In this document: piece by piece, positions 1 through 5,531 of the stretch
How positions within the stretch are numbered: position 1 is the first letter of the stretch
Layout: the number at the start of each line of letters is the position of its first letter
Origin: JALOOB01 sp964387985
GTDB lineage: Bacteria > Chloroflexota > Anaerolineae > CG2-30-64-16
Assembly: GCA_964387985.1 (NCBI GenBank)
Contig: CAYLZG010000168.1
Coordinates: 1 to 8,655 of the forward strand
Length of the DNA: 8,655 nt
Direction of reading: 5' to 3'
The notes under the pieces: model-generated
Database searches by the model: none
Told to the model about the DNA's origin: nothing
What the model saw: the letters and a program-made list of their open reading frames with translations, nothing else
Made by a program: the position numbers and the translations under genes

Positions 1-2
1 TC

Positions 3-1784
3 GACGCCCCGGAAGGCCCTGCTCCGATGCTCATGCTTTCTTCTTACAAGGTGGACGATGGCAAGCCTCTCGTCATCGTCCTGCTTGCCACCGGGCCGTA
101 CGCCACGATGGACCGCCTGGAGGCTGCAGGGATCGTGGACGACTTCGCGACGATGGTCGAGAGCGCCCGTGCGATTCCGCTCGATCCCGGCAACGTCGCG
201 CCGCCCTTGTGGCAAGCGGCGGCCGCCGCGGTGTCGCCCGTTCCTTTCGGATCGCCAGCGCCCACCGCGGAGCCGCAGGCGATGGCCACGGCCGGGGCGG
301 CCACCGTCGTCAACGTGACAGCCGCCGGCGACCTCCTGCCGCCGGCCAACGGGCTGGCGCACACCTGGCGCGATTACGAGACCGCGCTCGTGCGGGCCAT
401 CCTGCCCGCCACGCTGGCGAACGGCGTGTGCGACTGGCGGGTCCTGGGCCACACCGAGCGGGAAGTCTACGTGTGGGCCTTGTGCGCGGCGAATCAACCC
501 GAGACAGACATCGCGGCGGCCAGCCTGCCCGCGGTGCTCGCCCTGGCGGACGACGGCCACACCGTCACCGCGCGCATCCCGCGCGACGGAACGTACTACC
601 CGGAGGACGTGCGGTTGCTGTTCCCGGCCGACGTGCAGGAGCAGATCTTCCGCCACCTGCCTGAGGCGACGCTGTCCCGATTGGAGCAGCATGCGCGGCG
701 CCGGCTGACCCTGCCCACGCTGCCGCCGCTGGGCGCGGCGGAAATCATCCCGCCCCGGCCGGACGTCAGCGCCGCGGGCGCGCACATCGACCTCTATTCG
801 GGCCGCGCCGACAACCCGCGGTGGGACCTCAACGAGCTCGACCTGGCCCAGCTGGGGGCGCTGCTCGAAGGGCTGCCCCCCCAACTCGACCTGGTCCAGC
901 TGGGGGCGCTGCTCGAAGGGCTGCCCGCGGTCGAGTGCCCGCCCATGCCGGGCCAGCTCGGCTATCGCGGGGTCGTCGTGGGCCTTGGCATGGCTGACGA
1001 GAGCCGGATGACCGCATACGGCGGTACGCTCTGGTTCGGCTATCCCGGCGCCAATCCACAGGCGACCTGCCTGGCCGACCCGGATCGTGCGGTCGAGCGC
1101 TTCCTGCTGGGCAGCGCGCAGCCCTATGTCGATCCTCAGGTTTTTGGATCGCTCACCGCGGGTCTCGCGCTGCCCGTACCCACGCCGTTGGCCACGCCTG
1201 CGCCAACGCCCACGCTGGCGCAGGGCTTCGTGCTCGACGCGGACGAGAGCTTCGGCGTCCAGTTCACGCGGCCGGCAAACTGGGAGCAGTGCCAGGCGAC
1301 CGGGCTCAGCCGCCTCTACTGCGTGGCCGGCCCGCCTACCGAGAATCCCGTCGCGCCGCCGGCGTTCTACTTCACGCTGCTGCCGCCGGGCTTCATGAAC
1401 GAGGACGCGTCGGCCTACAACTGGTGGGCCCCGGACGAGTTGGCCGCAGCGTTCGCCGCCGCCGTCGGCGAGCAGTTCATCAGCACCCGCACGCCGGCTG
1501 GCTACGAGCAATATCACACGTACGCCCGGCTCGCCGATGTGAAGGTGGACGGTTTCAGCGCGATCGTGGTGGAGAACGAGCGTCCCTGGGGGATCGCCAC
1601 CGGCACGAAGGACCGCCGCGTGCTGGTCAGGCTGGGCCAGAGCACATTCGTCCTGGGCGCTTACTACGGGACCGCGGCGGAACTGCGCGATTTCGAGGAA
1701 GTCACGGCATCCTTCAAGCTCGGCACGCTCATGAGAGCGACGGCTGGTGGGATGCTAGCGACGCCGCCCGCACCTACAAGATGA
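3..1784 (+). CDS. Uncharacterised multidomain protein, probably exported, 5'-partial
   Basis: The frame is open to the left edge of the window, so the ATG at 27 is probably internal and the true start, with any signal peptide, lies outside. Residues below count from that ATG. Residues 70-105 are an Ala/Pro-rich linker. Residues 109-204 form a compact region with a CDWRVLG motif and PRDGTYYPEDVRLLFP at its end. Residues 251-378 carry SGRADNPRW and LGYRGVVVG motifs, which I recall from unnamed bacterial proteins of the SGRPNPxW type. Residues 383-398 are a PTPLATPAPTPT linker typical of exported Chloroflexota proteins. Residues 400-566 resemble a PsbP-like or similar small alpha/beta domain (FGVQFTRPANWE). 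A 16-residue stretch is tandemly duplicated at 271-302. No catalytic motif is visible. It is well supported as a gene, but its function is unknown. Confidence 0.85.
   Translation, partial: DAPEGPAPMLMLSSYKVDDGKPLVIVLLATGPYATMDRLEAAGIVDDFATMVESARAIPLDPGNVAPPLWQAAAAAVSPVPFGSPAPTAEPQAMATAGAATVVNVTAAGDLLPPANGLAHTWRDYETALVRAILPATLANGVCDWRVLGHTEREVYVWALCAANQPETDIAAASLPAVLALADDGHTVTARIPRDGTYYPEDVRLLFPADVQEQIFRHLPEATLSRLEQHARRRLTLPTLPPLGAAEIIPPRPDVSAAGAHIDLYSGRADNPRWDLNELDLAQLGALLEGLPPQLDLVQLGALLEGLPAVECPPMPGQLGYRGVVVGLGMADESRMTAYGGTLWFGYPGANPQATCLADPDRAVERFLLGSAQPYVDPQVFGSLTAGLALPVPTPLATPAPTPTLAQGFVLDADESFGVQFTRPANWEQCQATGLSRLYCVAGPPTENPVAPPAFYFTLLPPGFMNEDASAYNWWAPDELAAAFAAAVGEQFISTRTPAGYEQYHTYARLADVKVDGFSAIVVENERPWGIATGTKDRRVLVRLGQSTFVLGAYYGTAAELRDFEEVTASFKLGTLMRATAGGMLATPPAPTR
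837..932 (+). repeat. In-frame 48-bp tandem duplication within the first gene
   Basis: Two adjacent 48-base units, 837-884 and 885-932, encode LDLAQLGALLEGLPPQ and LDLVQLGALLEGLPAV. The first 42 bases of the units differ at a single position (GCC versus GTC), and the last six differ at most positions. The duplication adds one amphipathic, Leu-rich 16-residue segment directly after the SGRxDNPxWxL motif. The first unit ends in a run of seven C (876-882), which could favour slippage. The reading frame stays open across both units. Confidence 0.95.
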
Positions 1785-1863
1785 CCTCCAGCGCGGATGG
1801 TGGGCCCATAGGTCGGCCGGCGTGCGAGGAACCGATGAACCTTGACCGTTTTCAGCCCTGCGC

Positions 1864-1881
1864 CGGCCGGGGAACCGGCCG
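1864..1881 (+). promoter_or_regulatory. Perfect 7-bp GC hairpin with GGAA tetraloop
   Basis: CGGCCGG (1864-1870) pairs perfectly with CCGGCCG (1875-1881) around the GNRA-type loop GGAA. No T-tract follows, so it is not a classical intrinsic terminator. It could act as an RNA stabiliser or processing site, or be the folded part of a mobile intergenic repeat. It lies 80 bases past the stop of the first gene and 43 bases before the microprotein start. Confidence 0.6.
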
Positions 1882-1888
1882 CCGCGGC

Positions 1889-1902
1889 TCGACGTCCGTC
1901 GA
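1889..1902. promoter_or_regulatory. Inverted dyad TCGACG-TC-CGTCGA
   Basis: The two 6-base arms are perfect complements with a 2-base spacer. As RNA it can form a 5-bp stem with a 4-base loop; as DNA it is a compact dyad suited to a dimeric regulator. It lies just before the AAGGAGG ribosome binding site. In copy B at 3995-4004 only the central GACGTCTGTC remains, so symmetry is weaker there. An operator role is inference. Confidence 0.35.
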
Positions 1903-1924
1903 AACAATAAGGAGGGTCCACAGC

Positions 1925-1999
1925 ATGCGCATCGTTCTCGTGATCCTCTTCCTGTGTTTCGCCGGGTTGGCGGTACTGCTGCGCGGCTTCTGGGATTGA
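1925..1999 (+). CDS. 24-residue single-pass membrane microprotein
   Basis: This short gene runs ATG to TGA and begins MRIVLVILFLCFAG. The 24-residue product is almost entirely one hydrophobic helix (residues 3-19) with a charged tail (RGFWD), as expected for a small inner-membrane peptide. The start is well supported: TAAGGAGGG at 1908-1916 is a near-perfect Shine-Dalgarno sequence with 8 bases of spacing. The next gene begins 20 bases after the stop with its own AGGAGG, so the two are probably co-transcribed. Possible roles are a regulatory peptide, a subunit of the membrane protein encoded next, or a hydrophobic toxin of a type I-like system. I recognise no family. Gene caller length limits would normally hide it. 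Confidence 0.7.
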   Translation: MRIVLVILFLCFAGLAVLLRGFWD

Positions 2000-2018
2000 A
2001 CACCCTTAGGAGGTTGTG

Positions 2019-2495
2019 ATGCAGTGGTTTGCGCGCCTTTGCAGCGTGATTCTCACGCTGGTTTGGCTTGCGATGACATACTTCGCAGTAATCGTACCAG
2101 AAGATCCGATGGCGGCACACGGTTGGATTTTGCTGGCGCTCACGCTGCTGGGATGTGCGGCCCTGCTGGCTGCGTGGCGCCTGCCGCGCATGGGTGGAGG
2201 AATCGCAATCGCAGCGGGCATTGCTTATGCGCTGATCAATTGGCGTGCCAGCCTGGGCTCTGGGCCGTTGGCAGCGCTTGGCTTGCTGATTGCCGGCCCC
2301 TTCATTCTTTCGGGCCTCCTCTTTGTGGTCATCGATCGCATGCGGGCAGGCGCACTACGGGTGTCGAGGCCAGTCGTTGTGAGCCTGTCGGTGCTCGTCG
2401 TGATCCTGGTGCTCGCCATGCTGTCCCTTTTGCTCGTCCTTGGTGTCGGCAACGTTGTACCGCTTTACACGCCGCCGGCGAAGCCCGGCGGATAA
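2019..2495 (+). CDS. Five-helix membrane protein (DUF7670-like architecture)
   Basis: The 158-residue product is strongly hydrophobic, with likely membrane helices near residues 8-26, 34-53, 59-74, 83-105 and 117-143 and a short Pro/Gly tail. ATG at 2019 is chosen over the in-frame GTG at 2016 because TAGGAGG at 2007-2013 lies 5 bases before the ATG but too close to the GTG. The pattern of an N-terminal helix, a paired helix, a WRLPRMGGG turn and a PFILSGLLFVV helix resembles small multi-pass DUF7670-type proteins as I remember them; this is a weak family guess. There are no catalytic residues. It follows the 24-residue microprotein by 20 bases, which suggests a shared transcript and perhaps a shared complex. 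Confidence 0.85.
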   Translation: MQWFARLCSVILTLVWLAMTYFAVIVPEDPMAAHGWILLALTLLGCAALLAAWRLPRMGGGIAIAAGIAYALINWRASLGSGPLAALGLLIAGPFILSGLLFVVIDRMRAGALRVSRPVVVSLSVLVVILVLAMLSLLLVLGVGNVVPLYTPPAKPGG

Positions 2496-2501
2496 CCGGG
2501 C
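2483..2501 (+). terminator. Hairpin spanning the stop codon of the five-helix protein gene
   Basis: GCCCGG (2483-2488) and CCGGGC (2496-2501) are perfect complements around a 7-base loop that contains the TAA stop. No T-run follows, so this could be a weak or factor-dependent terminator, a 3' stabilising structure, or chance in GC-rich DNA. Confidence 0.3.
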
Positions 2502-2590
2502 CTGCAGTTGGCATGCCATGCTGCTTGAATCACAGTTGCGCTGTATCGTCCCAGGTCAGAAGAAACGGAACCATCTCAAGGAGCGGAAAT

Positions 2591-2926
2591 GTGAAAAAGA
2601 AAATCAACCTACTTCTTCTCGACATCGCTTCGGCGATGCTACTGGGTCTTGGTGTCGCTCTCCTGCTTTTACCCTTTACGCTTTACTTGGGACTAGGAGC
2701 AGATAACGACGCTTACATTGAGATTGCCGAGTGGGCGGGCGGGAACATTAACATTCTTGCCCATTTGGATATGGTGCGGATGTTCAGAGTAGATTACCTG
2801 TTGTTGCCGGCAGTTCCTATCATCGCGGGTCTCTTGCTAAGGTGGTTAATGTGGCACTGGTCCGCACCGCCTTCGCAATCTCAACAAAAGACAGAGAAAA
2901 AACGTGTGTCAGAGGCAAGAGCATAG
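2591..2926 (+). CDS. Two-helix membrane protein, less GC-rich than its neighbours
   Basis: The chosen start is GTG at 2591, preceded by AAGGAG at 2578-2583 with 7 bases of spacing. The open frame continues far upstream, but there it runs over the preceding gene in another frame. The 111-residue product begins MKKKINLLLL, with helices near residues 8-35 and 68-88. Between them is an acidic segment (ADNDAYIEIAEWAG), and the C-terminal tail is basic and polar (SQQKTEKKRVSEARA). The N-terminal lysines predict a cytoplasmic N-terminus. I counted 151 G+C in the 300 bases 2581-2880 (about 50%), clearly below the flanking genes, with many A/T-ending codons, which suggests separate acquisition. No family is recognised. 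Confidence 0.75.
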   Translation: MKKKINLLLLDIASAMLLGLGVALLLLPFTLYLGLGADNDAYIEIAEWAGGNINILAHLDMVRMFRVDYLLLPAVPIIAGLLLRWLMWHWSAPPSQSQQKTEKKRVSEARA

Positions 2927-3106
2927 GGAACAGAACAGAGACTCGCGGAGCGCAATACACGAATGCACGGCGTGCTGTAGCGTGACATGGCACGCTGAGG
3001 CACAGCGCGTTGCTGTCAACACACGCGCAGCGTCGCGTTTGAGGGTGTATTGGCTTGCGCTACGGCGGCGCCCGCGCTCGAGCCCAGCAGGCAACAGGAG
3101 TCGATT
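2927..3106. other. Intergenic region before the META lipoprotein
   Basis: I see no credible coding sequence in these 180 bases. There is a perfect 6-bp inverted repeat, AGCGTG (2979-2984) and CACGCT (2991-2996), with a 6-base loop. A bulged dyad lies at 3005-3028 (GCGCGTTG against CAAC plus CGCGC). One of these may mark the end of the upstream transcript or an operator. No convincing -35/-10 pair was found, although the promoter of the next gene probably lies here. Confidence 0.4.
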
Positions 3107-3964
3107 ATGAGCCAGCTCACACCGGGATCACCGCGCACCGCGGTCTGCCTGGCCGGCCTCGTATTGGCGGCGATCGTGGCGCTCGGCGCGTGTGCGTCGC
3201 TGCCCCCTCCCACCGTGGCGCCGGCGTCGGGCCAGGGGGCGGCCACACCAGCGCCGCCCCCGCTGGCGGGCACGACCTGGGAGCTCGCCGCGCTGGGCGG
3301 CCAACCGTCTGCAGCAGGCTCGACCATCACACTGGCGTTCGTCGATGGCCGGCTGTCCGGGTTCGCGGGCTGCAACAGCTACGGCGGGGAGTACACCATC
3401 GAGGCGGATCAGCTTCGCCCCGACATGCTGGCCCAGACGCTCATGGCGTGCCTGGAGCCGGACCTCATGGCGCAGGAGCAGGCGTACATGCAGGCGCTCA
3501 CCGGCGGCGGCCGCCTTAATTTGTCCGGCGACCGGCTGGAGCTGCGCGATGAGGCGGGCGGGGCGACGCTGGTCTTCGTCCGGCAGGCGGCGTGGCCGCC
3601 GCAGGATGTGGCCGCGCTGGGGGGCGCCACCTGGCAGTTGGTCGAAATGGACGGAACGGCCCCCCGCACCGGCGCGACCATAACATTGGTCTTCGAATCG
3701 CCGGGCCCGGCAGGCCACTTGCGCGGCAATGCCGGCTGCCGGACCTACCAGGGCCAGTATGCGGCCAGCGCGACGGGCATCAGCGTCCTGTCGATCGAGA
3801 TGCTGGGCGAGGTCTGTGCCTCCGAGGACCTGTTGGCGCAGGAAGGCCACTTCACCACGCTGCTCGGCTGGGCGGAGCGCTTCCGGGTCGACGCCGACCG
3901 GCTGGAGATCCGCACCCGCCGCGGGGAGACGCTGCTGTTCACCGCGCTCGCACAGACGCCCTAA
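3107..3964 (+). CDS. Lipoprotein with two META (HslJ-like) domains
   Basis: The ATG at 3107 follows ACAGGAG (3094-3100) by 6 bases and puts a signal sequence at the N-terminus: hydrophobic residues 12-28 and the lipobox LGAC with Cys29 as the predicted lipidation site. A Pro/Ala-rich spacer (31-52) leads to META domain 1 (about 53-160), with LAGTTWELAAL, GFAGCNSYGGEY and the LMACLEPDLMAQEQAYMQAL block typical of HslJ. META domain 2 (about 171-280) has LGGATWQLVEM, GNAGCRTYQGQY and a diverged EVCASEDLLAQEGHF block. Each domain has a Cys pair exactly 26 residues apart (Cys89/Cys115 and Cys211/Cys237), so a structural role such as a disulfide is possible. HslJ-type proteins are linked to heat shock and novobiocin resistance in enterobacteria; that function cannot be assumed here. 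The protein is expected on the outer face of the membrane. Confidence 0.93.
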   Translation: MSQLTPGSPRTAVCLAGLVLAAIVALGACASLPPPTVAPASGQGAATPAPPPLAGTTWELAALGGQPSAAGSTITLAFVDGRLSGFAGCNSYGGEYTIEADQLRPDMLAQTLMACLEPDLMAQEQAYMQALTGGGRLNLSGDRLELRDEAGGATLVFVRQAAWPPQDVAALGGATWQLVEMDGTAPRTGATITLVFESPGPAGHLRGNAGCRTYQGQYAASATGISVLSIEMLGEVCASEDLLAQEGHFTTLLGWAERFRVDADRLEIRTRRGETLLFTALAQTP

Positions 3965-4034
3965 CGCCGGCCGCGGAACCGGCCGCCGATGCCAGACGTC
4001 TGTCGAAACGGGGAGGCTTCACAGCCTGCGCATC
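3965..4034 (+). repeat. Leader repeat, copy B (decayed)
   Basis: This begins directly after the TAA of the META lipoprotein and aligns with 1861-1933. Shared blocks are the CGCCGGCCGsGGAACCGGCCGCCG hairpin region, GACGTCyGTCGAAAC, GGAGGnTyCACAGC and TGCGCATC. The spacing between the GTCGAAAC element and the ribosome binding site is 3 bases shorter, and the position of the start ATG is CTG. See copy A for the other member. Confidence 0.8.
3968..3985 (+). terminator. GC hairpin just past the META lipoprotein stop
   Basis: CGGCCG (3968-3973) pairs with CGGCCG (3980-3985) around the loop CGGAAC. It starts 3 bases after the stop codon, where a terminator or 3'-end stabiliser would sit. No T-tract follows. 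It is the equivalent of the 1864-1881 hairpin, with the innermost pair lost. Confidence 0.4.
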
Positions 4035-4067
4035 CTGCGCGGTGTCGCCAACGTCATGACACCGTGA
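4026..4067 (+). pseudogene. Decayed counterpart of the 24-residue microprotein start
   Basis: In the same place relative to the repeated leader as the microprotein, the sequence reads CTG CGC ATC CTG CGC and reaches a TGA after 13 codons. The intact copy reads ATG CGC ATC GTT CTC. The GGGGAGG ribosome binding site is kept, but the start is CTG and the hydrophobic stretch is lost. It is either a decayed duplicate or a leader that never carried a peptide. Residual similarity covers only about 9 coding bases, so homology of the peptide itself is unproven. Confidence 0.35.
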
Positions 4068-4167
4068 ACGCGTTGCTCGATAAGACGCCGAATAATCTGG
4101 CTCACAGGTGGTTGAACCCACCACAAGGCGACGGCAGCGCCTTCAGCACACTCATGTGAGGACGCAT
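4035..4167. other. Leader region of the two-gene membrane unit
   Basis: Apart from the short decayed frame, nothing here looks coding. A small hairpin, GGTGG (4107-4111) and CCACC (4118-4122), has a 6-base loop. An AATAAT at 4091-4096 resembles a -10 element but has no -35 partner at the right distance. TGAGGA at 4157-4162 is the ribosome binding site of the next gene. Confidence 0.35.
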
Positions 4168-4470
4168 ATGAACAAATCCCCTTCCCAAACCTGGACGTCG
4201 CGGGCGCTCCGCGCCAGCGCTTTTCTCTGGACCCTGACGGCGGGCGCGGTGATCGCCCTGGCCACGGTCCGCGCGGAAGTGATCAACGGCTTGCGAAATG
4301 CGGGCGCCACGATGGCGGGAAGATGGTACGATATGGCCGATCTTCTAATACCGTACTACGCGGTTTTCGGTGGCGCGTTCCTGGCCCTGGCGCTGCTCAC
4401 CGGGATCCTGTGGGTGGTGCAGCGCCACAGTGAACAGGAGTCTGCTCCTGCTGTAGGAGCGGGCACATGA
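4168..4470 (+). CDS. Small two-helix membrane protein
   Basis: ATG at 4168 is preferred because TGAGGA (4157-4162) lies 5 bases upstream and because it gives a sensible membrane protein. An in-frame GTG at 4108 would add an Arg/His-rich tail without a ribosome binding site. The 100-residue product has helices near 14-33 and 59-85 separated by a short amphipathic loop (RAEVINGLRNAGATMAGRW), and a polar C-terminus. The stop overlaps the start of the next gene in an ATGA, so the second gene is probably translated by coupling. I recognise no family. The hairpin-rich junction in its last codons (4435-4460) is described separately. Confidence 0.75.
   Translation: MNKSPSQTWTSRALRASAFLWTLTAGAVIALATVRAEVINGLRNAGATMAGRWYDMADLLIPYYAVFGGAFLALALLTGILWVVQRHSEQESAPAVGAGT
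4435..4460 (+). promoter_or_regulatory. Two mutually exclusive hairpins over a ribosome binding site
   Basis: CAGGAG (4435-4440) can pair with CTCCTG (4445-4450) around TCTG. Alternatively GCTCCT (4444-4449) can pair with AGGAGC (4455-4460) around GCTGT. The CTCCT strand is shared, so only one hairpin can form at a time. The second hairpin hides TAGGAG (4454-4459), the ribosome binding site for the ATG at 4467. Ribosomes finishing the upstream gene would open this region, giving coupled translation. The pairing is read directly; the regulatory role is inference. Confidence 0.5.
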
Positions 4471-4805
4471 AACGCACGTCCATTCCCCTGATTGTTGTGG
4501 CCGTCCTTCTGGCCCTGCCGTTCTGGGCGATCGTGCTGCTGCCGCTGCCGGTGCGGGCGCTAGACGCGCTTGGTGTTCAGGCGCCGGTCTTGTATGGGTT
4601 GCTGGCCGCGCCGCACTTTGGGGCGGTTCAGGCGCTTGGCGCGGGCCTGCCCTGGGGCGAGTCGGGGATGGAAATCGCGCTCCGGTGGTTCGCGGGTGAC
4701 GGTCCACATGATGATGTCGGGTTGGTCGCGCCGCGGGCTACGAGTTACTTTCGCCAAGACCTGGCAACGCTTGCGATGCTGAGGAGAGAAGGGCTGGCAG
4801 CGTAA
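4467..4805 (+). CDS. Small membrane-anchored protein, unknown function
   Basis: The ATG overlaps the preceding stop by 4 bases and has TAGGAG (4454-4459) 7 bases upstream. The 112-residue product has an N-terminal hydrophobic segment (residues 7-29, flanked by MKRTS) that could be an uncleaved anchor or a signal peptide. A moderately hydrophobic region follows (ALGVQAPVLYGLLAAPHFGAV), then a soluble C-terminal region with WFAGDGPHDDVGL and a charged helix RQDLATLAMLRREGL. The Asp/His cluster DGPHDD is the only group of polar residues that could bind something. No family is recognised. It probably works with the two-helix protein encoded just upstream. Confidence 0.75.
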   Translation: MKRTSIPLIVVAVLLALPFWAIVLLPLPVRALDALGVQAPVLYGLLAAPHFGAVQALGAGLPWGESGMEIALRWFAGDGPHDDVGLVAPRATSYFRQDLATLAMLRREGLAA

Positions 4806-4841
4806 ATAGAACCGACCGAGCTGCGAGAAGGATGCTTCAAG

Positions 4842-5531
4842 ATGCCGATCATCGAAGACGTAGACTCCTGGTTTCGCCTGGGGCGCGGCCACAGTTTCGA
4901 ATTTTATGCGACGGATAATGAGGTTCAGGAGTGGCTGCTGACTATCTTGTCTGCGGAGTATGCACCCTATCGACTGGTAGGGGAGGACTCGATTAAGGAG
5001 GGCAAGGTCTATGTCCAGCATCCCTTCAGTTGCGAGGTCGCCGAGTTTCTGCGATGTAGGCAGGCTGCTGGCGAATTGCGCACGCAGTTTTGGCTACTGT
5101 CCACTGTTCTGACTCCGGAGCTTCCCCTGCAGCCTGGAGCGTGGCTCACGGCCATGTACTCGTACAACGGTCTGATCAACCTCCAGCATGGCTGGATGCA
5201 AAGGGAGCCGGTCCATCGCACGCGGCCTCTCGCGAAGACTGCGTCTTCCATCGGTCTGGTGGACCGAGTGTATCATCGAGACACTAACGAGGTACGACAG
5301 CACGAAGCATATCTGCGGCTTTTCAATGCCATGAAACGGGCCATCCGTAAGTCGCTCGTCTACACTACTATGCTGATCGGGCCTGATGATGTTGAGCAAG
5401 AGCAGGTCTCAGGGCCGTTGTGGACGGAAGGCGCCAAGCAAGAGTACGAAGCTGGCGCATCGTTCATGAGGGCTCGACCTGGTCCGAGGCTGTCGGAGTC
5501 GCGAGAGGCGAGGAAGCGCCGCTATGAGTGA
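4842..5531 (+). CDS. Uncharacterised soluble protein
   Basis: This 229-residue protein has no signal peptide or membrane segment, so it is expected in the cytoplasm. The ATG at 4842 follows GAGAAGGA with about 9 bases of spacing. The N-terminal third (MPIIEDVDSWFRLGRG, then FEFYATDNEVQEWLL) reads like a compact mixed domain. The middle holds a YSYNGLINLQHGWM motif, then SSIGLVDRVYHRDTNEVRQHEAYL and a basic helix (FNAMKRAIRKSL). The tail is rich in Arg and Glu. I have a vague memory of similar unnamed proteins with the NGLINLQHG motif, but I cannot assign a function. The codons are visibly less GC-biased than in the lipoprotein gene. Its end overlaps the start of the next gene by 8 bases, so the two belong to one transcript. 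Confidence 0.8.
   Translation: MPIIEDVDSWFRLGRGHSFEFYATDNEVQEWLLTILSAEYAPYRLVGEDSIKEGKVYVQHPFSCEVAEFLRCRQAAGELRTQFWLLSTVLTPELPLQPGAWLTAMYSYNGLINLQHGWMQREPVHRTRPLAKTASSIGLVDRVYHRDTNEVRQHEAYLRLFNAMKRAIRKSLVYTTMLIGPDDVEQEQVSGPLWTEGAKQEYEAGASFMRARPGPRLSESREARKRRYE

Larger units (their letters stand above)
1861..1933 (+). repeat. Leader repeat, copy A (hairpin, dyad, RBS and start codon)
   Basis: This 73-base stretch matches 3965-4034 at 59 of 73 aligned columns, counted by eye, with one 3-base gap. It contains, in order, a GC-rich hairpin, the element GACGTCyGTCGAAAC, a GGAGG ribosome binding site, CACAGC and a start region TGCGCATC. Here the start is ATG and opens a 24-codon gene. Both copies follow the stop codon of a longer gene for a probable exported protein and precede small membrane-protein genes. 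This suggests duplication of a leader, or a dispersed intergenic element. Confidence 0.8.

Noticed and set aside
27..29. ATG at 27 as the true start of the first gene
   Set aside because: The frame is open to the window edge, there is no ribosome binding site before 27, and no signal peptide follows, so the start is probably upstream.
209..664. Arg/Gly-rich 151-codon frame inside the first gene
   Set aside because: It is an alternative frame of a well-supported coding region with composition typical of a shadow frame.
1842..1870. TTGACC as a -35 element for the microprotein unit
   Set aside because: The position 17 bases downstream is GGCCGG, part of the GC hairpin, with no -10-like sequence.
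3128..3850. 240-codon open frame on the minus strand
   Set aside because: It lies opposite the META lipoprotein, is Arg/Ala-rich, and has no family-like motif. Long antisense frames are common in GC-rich genes.
4073..4096. TTGCTC and AATAAT as a promoter for the two-gene membrane unit
   Set aside because: The spacing is only 12 bases, and at 17 bases upstream of AATAAT there is no -35-like hexamer.
4107..4122. tRNA T-arm-like sequence (GGTGGTTGAACCCACC)
   Set aside because: There is no acceptor, D or anticodon arm around it; it is at most a small hairpin.
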